Assembly: GCA_022841795.1 (NCBI GenBank)
Contig: JALHQU010000044.1
Span: forward strand, 1-36,380
Reading direction: 5' to 3'
Length of the DNA: 36,380 nt
Source of the DNA: Fimbriiglobus sp.
GTDB lineage: Bacteria > Planctomycetota > Planctomycetia > Gemmatales > Gemmataceae
Every line of letters begins with the position of its first letter. The stretch's first letter is position 1. The notes under the pieces were generated by a model that did no database searches, was not told where the DNA came from, and worked only from the letters and a program-made list of their open reading frames with translations. Made by a program: the position numbers and the translations under genes. Shown here one piece after another: positions 17,101 through 23,461 of this stretch.

Positions 17101-17140
17101 CGGCCGTGAGGGTGGCGGCGGCGAGGTGGCGGAGGGTCAT
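14114..17140 (-). CDS. Large exported coiled-coil protein with Gln/Pro/Gly-rich region
   Basis: A 1008-residue protein with a signal peptide (MTLRHLAAATLTAVLAGGPAVAA). After the N-terminal part the sequence is almost entirely Ala/Lys/Asp/Glu/Gln helical heptads (for example EKLIREVADQLKGL, AADKLDQLAKDEKKVADDA), which predict very long coiled coils. A strongly repetitive segment of PGQQ units follows (about 14380-14490), then a short C-terminal domain (AALPAEFRELIKQYN). It is probably a filamentous structural or tethering protein in the cell envelope. It lies downstream of the DUF4175-like gene, and such Q-rich coiled-coil proteins may work with that system. The codon pattern creates a long antisense open frame that is an artefact. 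The exact function is not known. Confidence 0.8.
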   Translation of the reverse strand: MTLRHLAAATLTAVLAGGPAVAANPDTDPAAQKAAQQKALADAESVGRRLATTLRVIQLQRMEPQAEEKLIREVADQLKGLTDDQMKAVLTHLDKAVKAPDEKAASAEQKAAYDKHRQVVTSLRGMLTRLDVLKSLDDVADKLKRYGDAEHDLALKSTASHEFARASRTKRYIDDREELADAQTDVRTDLTALIGQTAELKAKLTAEQKERLAAADIGGRGGKAIADMELSKMSVMQGDYKAAADRQLGVARDLQAMAAALRTPLRLVDVRDKVEKAIAAQEQLKKDTEEKKADRDPDTTGVKDARSRQDPAKEYANKLADRQSKVEFATREARKAAEQVAKDVAAKIAPAESEMRRAEDELRRNQDRESAAEAEQKATDRLKEAKAELDKLIAQAEKERTDALAAAKKALDEVNKLIQDQKAAQEQTKKNADKPDALKPAADKQKEVAKAADAAKELPLPGKPEVKDALKKAADEAKKAAEALAKKDAPAADPKQNETLKALNDAKKGLEEKVAEIEKRREDIAKLDKAADKLDQLAKDEKKVADDANKAGDKQKADDLAKQQERLTPPTKDVAKEVKDAAPDAAKKIDDAAKDQEKAKADLDQNQPKPAADEAQKAADKLAQASDDLKKKADEMRAKDIADQQAMQPNKVDPAQAAQQLAKAIDEANKAAEQAKQADAKLQQDPQADAKHELTKLQQQVSEKAEQLQQKDAAKDAADAADALKKGDIPQAVEKQQQAMDKLNDAADKADKGDAAKNDPMKKDGPPKDGQPKPSKPASGKPQPGQCENAGQLGQAQQQIKEATEALQKSQQANQAAQAALQQAQAQSPNTVQPQLQQAQKNLQQAQQQLQQGQPGQAGEQQQQAADGLQRALDALNQAAQANNQQGQPGQPGQQPGQPGQQPGQGQQPGQQPGQQPGQQGKQGDGQERNEGKSDGDRTGEGKNKNAGSSGANKDGGGSFIRLQNKDRDKVTAAVEAALPAEFRELIKQYNINIKKATDKPAGKPDNK

Positions 17141-17254
17141 GGTCGTCCTCGGGTGTCGGCCGGGGTGAGAGCCGGCCGACGGGTACACGTTCCAGTATTC
17201 AACAGTTTCGATCCCGCATCAACGGGGAAAGTTCCGGTGGTGAGTCGGCTCTCA

Positions 17255-17584
17255 TCAGTTCGTCGCCTTCATCCGCCGGTTGGTGGGCTTGGCAAACCGG
17301 GGGATTCGACCGCCGACGGCCAAGAACCCACGGATCAGCACGTCCAAGGACACGTCCGAAGCGGCCGATTCGATCTTGGTCACCCGCGGTTGGGTGGTAC
17401 CCAGTCTCTCGGCCAGTTCTGCCTGAGTCATGCCCGATGCCGTCCGGCGTTCGCGGATACTCCGGGCCAGTTCGAGCCGCAGTTCCACCACCGCCCGCTC
17501 CTCGTCGGACAGTTCGAGGAACTCGGCGTAATCACCGACCTTCCAGCCGGCGGATTCGAGGCGGGCTTTCTTTCGCGGATCCAT
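17255..17584 (-). CDS. XRE/HigA-type antitoxin
   Basis: A 109-residue DNA-binding protein. After an N-terminal segment with GDYAEFLELSDEERAVVE comes a helix-turn-helix (MTQAELAERLGTTQPRVTKIES) and a short tail ending RMKATN. It starts 5 bases after the toxin stop. Toxin-first order is that of HigBA-type pairs, in which the antitoxin both blocks the toxin and represses the promoter. The ATG at 17584 is chosen because upstream residues of the longer frame come from the toxin gene read in another frame. Confidence 0.85.
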   Translation of the reverse strand: MDPRKKARLESAGWKVGDYAEFLELSDEERAVVELRLELARSIRERRTASGMTQAELAERLGTTQPRVTKIESAASDVSLDVLIRGFLAVGGRIPRFAKPTNRRMKATN

Positions 17585-17589
17585 CGGGT

Positions 17590-17943
17590 CTACTCTCCTG
17601 CCGCGAGTCGGTCGTATCGAGCGAGTCGCCGGGCAGCGGCTTTGAACTCGCGGGTCTGGGCTGTTGGTGCAGTCTTCGCGAACACGGCCGCGATCACAAC
17701 TCCGTCTCGATCCATTCGGTACACGATCCGCCAGTTGTGCCCGGCGTCTCGCACCCTCAGTTCGTGGCACGCCGGGCCGACGGTCGGCAGCGGCCGAGAG
17801 TGCGGCATCCCCAACAACTCACCCTGTTGAAGGCGGGCGAGCAGTTGGCCCGCCTCAATTCGCCCCTCCGTGCTGAACGGGGGTGACTTGATCCGGTCGT
17901 GTAACCAGACCAACGGCTTCCGGAGCGGGCGTGGACTCGCCAT
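17590..17943 (-). CDS. RelE/HigB-type toxin
   Basis: A 117-residue basic protein with the RelE/ParE superfamily pattern of the Gp49/HigB branch. It contains GRIEAGQLLARLQQGELLGMPHSRPLP, then HELRVRDAGHNWRIVYRMDRDGVVIAAVFAKT, and a C-terminal ARRLARYD. Members typically cut mRNA on the ribosome. The start codon has no Shine-Dalgarno sequence and lies about 4 bases after a TATATT box, which fits a leaderless transcript. The pair lies inside the MoxR/VWA cluster, where it has no obvious functional link, so it was probably acquired. Confidence 0.85.
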   Translation of the reverse strand: MASPRPLRKPLVWLHDRIKSPPFSTEGRIEAGQLLARLQQGELLGMPHSRPLPTVGPACHELRVRDAGHNWRIVYRMDRDGVVIAAVFAKTAPTAQTREFKAAARRLARYDRLAAGE

Positions 17944-17970
17944 ACGAAATATATCGTAAAAAATATACCG
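17941..17970 (-). promoter_or_regulatory. AT-rich promoter/operator of the toxin-antitoxin pair
   Basis: A short AT-rich island in GC-rich surroundings. On the minus strand it reads GGTATATTTTTTACGATATA followed by TTTCGTATG. Two TATATT boxes and an imperfect dyad around ATATAT (CGA...TCG) overlap the toxin start, as expected for an operator bound by the antitoxin. No good -35 box is visible. Confidence 0.5.
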
Positions 17971-18014
17971 CCGCTACACACGCTCGCCGCCGTCTCGCGG
18001 CAAAACAACACAAG

Positions 18015-18208
18015 TCAGTCCGCCATCTCCACCGTCACCGACTCCTGGTCGGCCACCACCCGGTTGTACGACACCAGCCCGCCCGGCCCGAACCGCCACC
18101 GCTCGCTCTTGATCGGCCCGGTCGGCCCGTCCACGGACACCGAGCTGTACCGCGGGGGGGGTTCGCCAGGGCAAGCAGCCCGAACGCCACGGCGGCGACG
18201 ATCAACAT
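18015..18208 (-). CDS. Small exported protein split by a poly-C frame change
   Basis: From ATG 18208 the frame starts with a convincing signal peptide (MLIVAAVAFGLLALANPP), but it goes off at a run of eight C (eight G at 18154-18161 on the plus strand). The natural continuation (PRYSSVSVDGPTG, then VSYNRVVADQESVTVEMAD, stop at 18015) is in the adjacent frame and would be joined by one extra C. Read without a shift, the second frame starts at 18212 (MDVDRRRRG) and lacks the signal. It lies 22 bases after the DUF4175-like gene on the same strand. It could be a fresh pseudogene, a phase-variable gene or a sequencing error in the homopolymer. No family is recognised. Confidence 0.45.
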
Positions 18209-18230
18209 CCATCTGGTAGACCCCTTCGCG

Positions 18231-20180
18231 TCAGCGGTCGCGGTCCTTGTCCTTATCGTCCGGCTTCTTCGGGTCGAACACCCCGCGCTGGGAGTCCTCC
18301 AGCCGCTTCAGCTTGTCGCGGGCCTCGGCGTGCTGCTGCCGCCACCGCTCGAACTCGGCCGGGGACACCACGTCGTGCGTGCGGGCGACCGAATACCCGG
18401 CCGGCCGGCCGGGCAGTGTCCGCTCGTGGGCCGGCGTGTCGGCCGCTTCCTTCACCTCCGTAACCGGGATGCGGCGGGCCGGCTTGCGGTCGTACACCGC
18501 CACCCGCAGTTCCACCTCGTCCCCGACCGCCAACGGCACCTGCCCGCCGCCCGGCAGCGGGCGGGTGAGGGCGCCGGTCTCGAAGAAGTACCGCCCGCCG
18601 GCCACCCGCCCCGGCGGTTCCGACTCCGGGTCGGGCGACGGCAGCCGGTAGAACTCCACGTTTTTGTCGATGTCGTACTTCTCGAACACCCCGAGTTCCG
18701 GGCGGAACCGGCCGGCCGCGGCCGGGTCCGGCGCCGCCACCGGGGCGAGCGGCAGGGCCATCCACGGGCCGAACTCCCGCTTGCTCCCCTCCCCGCTCTT
18801 CACCCGGTACAGCAGGAAGGCGTCGGACAGGCCCAGGTCGGACCGGGCGGCGTACCCGATCGGCACCCGTCCGCCGACCACCAGCTTCATCCCCTTGATG
18901 TCGAAATCCGCCTCCGTCTCTTTGGTGAGCGGCTCCCAGCCGGGCAGCAGTAACTCCTTCGTCAGGCTGACGTTAGGCGGGCGGTCGGGCAGCAGGGTGA
19001 TGCCGCGGCGGGGGGCGACCAGGTTGGCGAACCCGTGTTCGTCGGCCACCTCAATGCGGTACCCGCTCACCCCCGGCGGCAGGTCGAACTCCACCGCCGC
19101 ACTCAGCCCGTCGGCGGCCACGGCCATCGGCAGCCGGCGGTCCGACCCCTTGCCGGACAGTACTAACTCGGCTGTCGGCACGGGCTTAGAGAGTGTGGCC
19201 CGCACCCGCACCCCGCAGTCCGGGTGGCACTGCACCTCGCCCTGGTTGGTGATCGTCTCGTACCGCCGCTGGCCGTCCGGGTCCACATACGCCGGCAGCA
19301 GCACCCACGCGGCCACGTCCGTCACCACCGGCCGAGGGACGAACTCGACGCCGCCGGGGGTCCGCATCCGCCCGTCCTTCACCCGCGCCCGGAACGTAAA
19401 CGGTTCGGACGCCGGCGGTAACGTCGCGGTGAACAGGGTGCCGCCGTCGGGCAGCGGGCCGGCGTTCTGTAGCTCGTACTGCTCTTCCCCGCTCGGGTAC
19501 ACCACCCGCAGCCGGCCGATCGTGTCGTCACTTACCCGCCCGGTCACCCGCAACCGCACCGTCACCGCATCCCCCGCCGGGTGTAGGGGTAAGGTCAGGT
19601 TGTCGATCGCCACCGACCGCGGGATGTCCACGTCCCGCAGCAGTTGCCGTTCGAGCAAAACGGTAGCCAGCGGGCGGTAGAAGGCGAACGCGATGCCGGC
19701 GATCAGCACCACCGGCAGCAGCAGTAACATCGCGTACAGCAAGCGGTTCGGATCGGCCAGCCGCGCCAGCCGGTGCCGGTCGGACAGCGTCTCGGCCTCG
19801 TCCGTCACCGTGCCGATGAGCTGTTCCGACATGCCGGCGGTGCGGGCGTCCGGGCGGTTCAACTGGAGGGCCGTCACCAGCCGGTGGTCGAACTCGGCGT
19901 GTTCCTCCTCGGCCCGCCCGGCAAGCGCCACCAGCGACGGCGCGCGGACGAACAGGAACGCCACCACCGCCGCCACGGGGTACACCACCGCTTGACCACT
20001 GGTTAGGCAAAACCGCACCCAGTACGGGGTGTCCCGCTCCGAATCTATCGTGTAATCGACAATGCAGGCGAGTGTGACGCCGACGGCCACGACCAGCACG
20101 ACCGCGGCGACGGCCACCGTCGCCGAGTACAGCCACTCGCGGCGCTGCCAGGATCGCAGTTGGCGGATCAGGTGGGTCAT
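18231..20180 (-). CDS. DUF4175-like membrane protein of the MoxR/VWA cluster
   Basis: A 649-residue protein with transmembrane segments near the N-terminus (about 18-42 and 64-82) and again near 150-172. A charged stretch lies between them (AEEEHAEFDHRLVTALQ), and a long extracytoplasmic region of beta-sandwich character follows. The highly charged C-terminus reads DPKKPDDKDKDRDR. This layout, with membrane helices and then Ig-like segments containing phrases such as PAYVDPDG and YRIEVADEHGFAN, matches the DUF4175-type proteins that accompany BatA-like proteins in planctomycetes. It is probably an envelope-anchored part of the same machinery. The ATG at 20180 directly precedes the first basic/hydrophobic segment. 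Family assignment is by pattern and context. Confidence 0.7.
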   Translation of the reverse strand: MTHLIRQLRSWQRREWLYSATVAVAAVVLVVAVGVTLACIVDYTIDSERDTPYWVRFCLTSGQAVVYPVAAVVAFLFVRAPSLVALAGRAEEEHAEFDHRLVTALQLNRPDARTAGMSEQLIGTVTDEAETLSDRHRLARLADPNRLLYAMLLLLPVVLIAGIAFAFYRPLATVLLERQLLRDVDIPRSVAIDNLTLPLHPAGDAVTVRLRVTGRVSDDTIGRLRVVYPSGEEQYELQNAGPLPDGGTLFTATLPPASEPFTFRARVKDGRMRTPGGVEFVPRPVVTDVAAWVLLPAYVDPDGQRRYETITNQGEVQCHPDCGVRVRATLSKPVPTAELVLSGKGSDRRLPMAVAADGLSAAVEFDLPPGVSGYRIEVADEHGFANLVAPRRGITLLPDRPPNVSLTKELLLPGWEPLTKETEADFDIKGMKLVVGGRVPIGYAARSDLGLSDAFLLYRVKSGEGSKREFGPWMALPLAPVAAPDPAAAGRFRPELGVFEKYDIDKNVEFYRLPSPDPESEPPGRVAGGRYFFETGALTRPLPGGGQVPLAVGDEVELRVAVYDRKPARRIPVTEVKEAADTPAHERTLPGRPAGYSVARTHDVVSPAEFERWRQQHAEARDKLKRLEDSQRGVFDPKKPDDKDKDRDR

Positions 20181-20198
20181 GGATTCCCGTTCGATGCT

Positions 20199-20260
20199 GA
20201 GCGTGGGCCGTCAGGCCCATGAGTCTGGTCATTCCCTCATGGGCCTGACGGCCCACGCTC
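20199..20260. repeat. Palindrome with 25-bp arms
   Basis: Perfect arms at 20199-20223 and 20236-20260 begin GAGCGTGGGCCGTCAGGCCC. It is a separate family from A, B and C, located between the DUF4175-like gene and the 112-aa gene. Confidence 0.9.
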
Positions 20261-20286
20261 GGAAGAACAACGACCTTCCGCGTTAC

Positions 20287-20625
20287 CTATCCCACCAGCT
20301 TGTCATGTAGTTGCTGGAGTCGGTCACGGTATTTGGCACTGTTTGCCGAAACGTATCTCTCTTCCTCGTCTGGCATGATTCGCATTCTTACCCAACCAGA
20401 CTCAGCCCACATGGTGAGTAGGTTTTTGTCACGACGTGCGCTTCGTAGTTCTGGTGGCACATAGATCACACCTTCATCCCCTCGGAGTTTGATCAAGCAT
20501 TTGGGACAGACTGAAAGGACGAGCTCATGCAATTGCTCAAGCTGAGCAACGACTTCAGGAGTAGTTGATAAGTGTTCGAACTCCGCATCTCGTGCCGGAG
20601 AAAGAGTATCGTCGGGAATCGCCAT
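20287..20625 (-). CDS. 112-aa unknown protein with a CPKC motif
   Basis: I do not recognise a family. The start at 20625 (MAIPDDTLSP) avoids a leader encoded by the repeat at 20676-20861. The protein has a helical N-terminal half (VVAQLEQLHELVLSVCPKC), one CxxC pair that could bind a metal or form a disulfide, a middle part LRGDEGVIYVPPELR, and a helical C-terminus. No signal peptide or membrane segment is visible. By eye its base composition is clearly lower in GC than its neighbours, and repeats flank it on both sides, so it looks like a later arrival between the DUF4175-like and VWA genes. Confidence 0.65.
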   Translation of the reverse strand: MAIPDDTLSPARDAEFEHLSTTPEVVAQLEQLHELVLSVCPKCLIKLRGDEGVIYVPPELRSARRDKNLLTMWAESGWVRMRIMPDEEERYVSANSAKYRDRLQQLHDKLVG

Positions 20626-20675
20626 TAGCACACCTCCATCAATCCCTCGCCCGGTGGCGGATGATCCGTTTCGGT

Positions 20676-20861
20676 GAGCCCCACCTCTCCCCCGCACGCG
20701 GGGGAGAGGTCGCCGTGTCGTGCAACGCACGACCGGCGGGTGAGGGGGTGCTACCCCTCGCCGAAGCCTTCCGCGTCAAGAGGTTCCACCCCCTCACCCG
20801 CGGTCGTCGCTCCGCTCCCGACCGCGATCTCTCCCCCGCACGCGGGGGAGAGGTGGGGCTC
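20676..20861. repeat. 186-bp compound palindrome in a gene-free stretch
   Basis: Outer arms GAGCCCCACCTCTCCCCCGC (from 20676) and the complement ending at 20861. Each arm holds its own small hairpin (CTCTCCCCCGCACGCGGGGGAGAG). The centre has a further inverted pair (GGTGAGGGGGTG and CACCCCCTCACC). The stretch 20626-20928 holds no gene that I can support. Confidence 0.8.
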
Positions 20862-20928
20862 GGCGGAACAGATCCGTCGTACCCGCGAGAGGTATAATCC
20901 GTTCCCCGCCGGGTCGCGGCTAACCGGG

Positions 20929-23313
20929 TCAGCTCAGCCCGTTCAACTTCCGCACCGTCCACTCGACGGCGAACAGGGCGATCACCAGCAGCAGCGCCCA
21001 CTGGTTCCACAGCACCGTCTCCTCCCGCTGCACGAACGGGGCGGTCTGCCGCGGCACGCTCGCGGCCAGCCGGTGCAGGTCCTCCTCGCGGTAAAACTTG
21101 CCGCCGCTGCTCTCGGCCAGCTTCCGCAGCGCCTCCTCGGTCATCCCGCCGGGCGCCTGCTCGTGCTCCGGCGGCAAACTCACCCGGTAGTCCAGGGTGG
21201 CCGAGTCGCGGCCGTTGTCCACCTTCAGGGTGAACCGCCCCTCGCGGTCGAACGGGATGGTGGCCACGTACTCGCCGTCCTGGTTGGGCAGCGGGCTGAG
21301 CGTCACCTTCCACGCCCGCTCCTCCTTCGCCCCGGCCGCGTCCGTCCGCTCCACGTCGGCGGTCAGGTCCGTCCGCACCACCGGCCGCAGGTCGCGGTCG
21401 AGCAGCCGCGCGTACACCTGCCCCACCTTGCCGAGCGCCGGGTCCGGGGTGTCGAGCGACAGTTGCGTCATCTTGGTGCCGAGCGTGCGGGGCACCCCGG
21501 CGAAGTACACCGCCTGGCTCCAGAACCGGAAGAAGTATTTGTCCGCCTCGTTCCGCCGCCACCGCCACGTCTCGTCGAACCCGGCGAACAGCACGTACCC
21601 CTTGCCGTAGTAGTGGGCGGCCAGCAGCGGCATCGGCTTGCCGTCGGCCAGCTTCGCCGTCGGGTGTTGCAGCAGCGTCTCGGCCGCCGGCTTCAGCTTC
21701 TTCACCGGGTAGTACCAGTGGATCGGCTCCAGCCCCTCCCACACCTTCTTGCTGTCCGCCGGGTTGTCGTCCAGCAGCAGGGAGTACGCCCGCGCCCCGG
21801 TCGCCGACAGCAGCGGGCGGAACCCGTCCGTCCGTTTGGTCGGGTCCAGCTTGAACGGGATCGCGTCGAACTCGACCGGCAGCACGTCGGCCAGCGGGGT
21901 GTTCAGGTACGACGCCGGCGCGTGCCCCTTGCCGGCGATCTGGATCAGCCCGCCGCCCTCGGCCACGAACTCCTTCACCCACGTCTGCTGCTCGCGGGTC
22001 AGGTACCCGGCCGGCACGTCGCCCAGGAACAGCAGGTCGAACCCGAGCAGCTCCTGGCGGGTGGCGGGGAACGCCGGCAGGTACGGCGGGCCGGCCTTCA
22101 TCGCCCGCGGGTCGGCGTCCGTCAGCAGGAACTTCGGCTCGCACCGCCGGTCCCGCAGCAGCCCCCGCTGGATGAACGTGAAGTCCCACCGCGGGCGGGA
22201 GTCGATCATCAGCACCTTCAGCTTGCGGTCCACCACCTTCACCGCCTTGGCCAGTTCGTCGGTGATCGGCTCGGCCCCGTCGGCCAGATACCGGGCGACC
22301 ATCTTCAACTCCTGCTTGCCGGGGTTCTGCGCGTCCTCCTTCGTCGGCACGAACCGCACCGCCGCCCGCTGGTCGTCGCCGTCGGCCGCGTCCACCGTCT
22401 CGCTGCCCACCTCCTTGCCGTTCAGCAGCAGCTTGAACTCCACCTTGCCGCGGCCGGCGATGCCCTGGCTGCGGTACCGCACCGGGATGACCGCCGTGTC
22501 GTCGGCGAACAGGGTGTCCTGCGCCGGCACGTCGCGGATGTGCAGTTGGCCGAACGACGAGCTGCCGACGCCGTACACGTGCAGCGGCACCCCGAGGCGG
22601 ACGCACTCGCGGGCCAGCTCGTCGGCGCTGCGGGCGCTGGCGTTCTCCCGCCCGTCGGATGCGATCACGATGGCCGCCGGCAGCTGGTTCTCGTCGCGGG
22701 TGAGCAGGTCGAACGCCGCGTCCACCAGCGCCGTCTGCGGCTTGTCCGGGGTCAAGTTCGCCAGCCAGTTCGGGGCGGACGGGTCCAGGCCGTCCTTGGT
22801 GGCCCCGAACGCCGCGGCTTCCACCGGCCCGACCGCCCGCAGTTTGGTGAGCAGGTCGAGCCGCTTGTTCGTCAGCGCCGCCTTCGCCACCGCGAACCGG
22901 GTCGGCTTCTCGGGGGTGCCGGCCGGCGGGCGGTCGCTGCCGCCGTCCGGGATGGGCTGGTCCGGCGGCACCTGGTCGAACGCGATGGCCGCCCGCCACT
23001 GGTCGGCCAGGTTCGGCCGCGGGTCGGCCGCCTTCATGCTCTGGCTGGCGTCGATCAGCACGGCCACCGACCGCGGGCGTTCGCCGCGGGTCTCGGACAG
23101 CCACGTCGGCCGCATGACGAGAATGAGGACGGACGCGATGAGCAGTGCTCGCACCCCGGCCAGGAACAGGCGGACGGGCCGCTTCACCCGCCGCACCTCG
23201 TACAGGTACAGGGCGACGACGCCGCCGGCGGCGAGCAGGAACAGGAGCGCGGCCGCCCAGCCGGGGAACCAGCCCCGGAAGGCGAGCGACGCGAACAACA
23301 CGGGCTGCGTCAT
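20929..23313 (-). CDS. VWA-domain membrane protein with GATase-like region
   Basis: A 794-residue protein with two N-terminal membrane segments (about 15-38 and 50-68), then a von Willebrand factor A domain with the metal-binding motif DASQS (88-92). A middle part resembles the glutamine-amidotransferase-like fold often fused in planctomycete VWA proteins (FDLLFLGDVPAGYL, then EGGGLIQIAGKG). A C-terminal membrane helix follows (WALLLVIALFAVEW). Such proteins are partners of MoxR ATPases and BatA proteins in the envelope. The start at 23313 begins at the first membrane segment. Upstream codons in the longer frame translate the 107-bp palindromic element at 23342-23448. Confidence 0.82.
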   Translation of the reverse strand: MTQPVLFASLAFRGWFPGWAAALLFLLAAGGVVALYLYEVRRVKRPVRLFLAGVRALLIASVLILVMRPTWLSETRGERPRSVAVLIDASQSMKAADPRPNLADQWRAAIAFDQVPPDQPIPDGGSDRPPAGTPEKPTRFAVAKAALTNKRLDLLTKLRAVGPVEAAAFGATKDGLDPSAPNWLANLTPDKPQTALVDAAFDLLTRDENQLPAAIVIASDGRENASARSADELARECVRLGVPLHVYGVGSSSFGQLHIRDVPAQDTLFADDTAVIPVRYRSQGIAGRGKVEFKLLLNGKEVGSETVDAADGDDQRAAVRFVPTKEDAQNPGKQELKMVARYLADGAEPITDELAKAVKVVDRKLKVLMIDSRPRWDFTFIQRGLLRDRRCEPKFLLTDADPRAMKAGPPYLPAFPATRQELLGFDLLFLGDVPAGYLTREQQTWVKEFVAEGGGLIQIAGKGHAPASYLNTPLADVLPVEFDAIPFKLDPTKRTDGFRPLLSATGARAYSLLLDDNPADSKKVWEGLEPIHWYYPVKKLKPAAETLLQHPTAKLADGKPMPLLAAHYYGKGYVLFAGFDETWRWRRNEADKYFFRFWSQAVYFAGVPRTLGTKMTQLSLDTPDPALGKVGQVYARLLDRDLRPVVRTDLTADVERTDAAGAKEERAWKVTLSPLPNQDGEYVATIPFDREGRFTLKVDNGRDSATLDYRVSLPPEHEQAPGGMTEEALRKLAESSGGKFYREEDLHRLAASVPRQTAPFVQREETVLWNQWALLLVIALFAVEWTVRKLNGLS

Positions 23314-23341
23314 GAAGATCCAATCCAGGAAAAAATCATGA

Positions 23342-23448
23342 TTCACCGCCGAGGGCACATGAGGGCACGAGAGGAAAACAGGAAGAGAGGGTGAAAGACC
23401 GATTCTCTCTCTTCCTCTCATGTGCTCTCATGTGCCCTCGGCGGTGAA
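23342..23448. mobile_element. Empty, MITE-like copy of the GxxExxY element
   Basis: 107 bp whose left arm starts with the same TTCACCGCCGAGGGCACATG as the element at 8301-8772. The right arm (ending at 23448) is its complement with one substitution and a two-base indel. The 30-odd bases between the arms hold no gene. It lies between the BatA-like gene and the VWA gene. The arms have diverged from each other, unlike the perfect ends of the gene-bearing copy, so this copy looks older. Confidence 0.85.
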
Positions 23449-23461
23449 ATCCTCTGCCTGT

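Noticed and set aside
14105-17830. A plus-strand open frame of 1241 codons
   Set aside because: It is the complement of the Lys/Ala/Gln-rich coiled-coil gene. The reading is almost only Leu/Arg/Val with no domain, whereas the opposite strand has a signal peptide and heptads.
20639-23394. Two antisense open frames of about 900 codons over the VWA gene
   Set aside because: They are Arg/Ala/Pro/Val-rich shadows caused by high third-position GC. The in-frame gene has membrane helices and a MIDAS motif.
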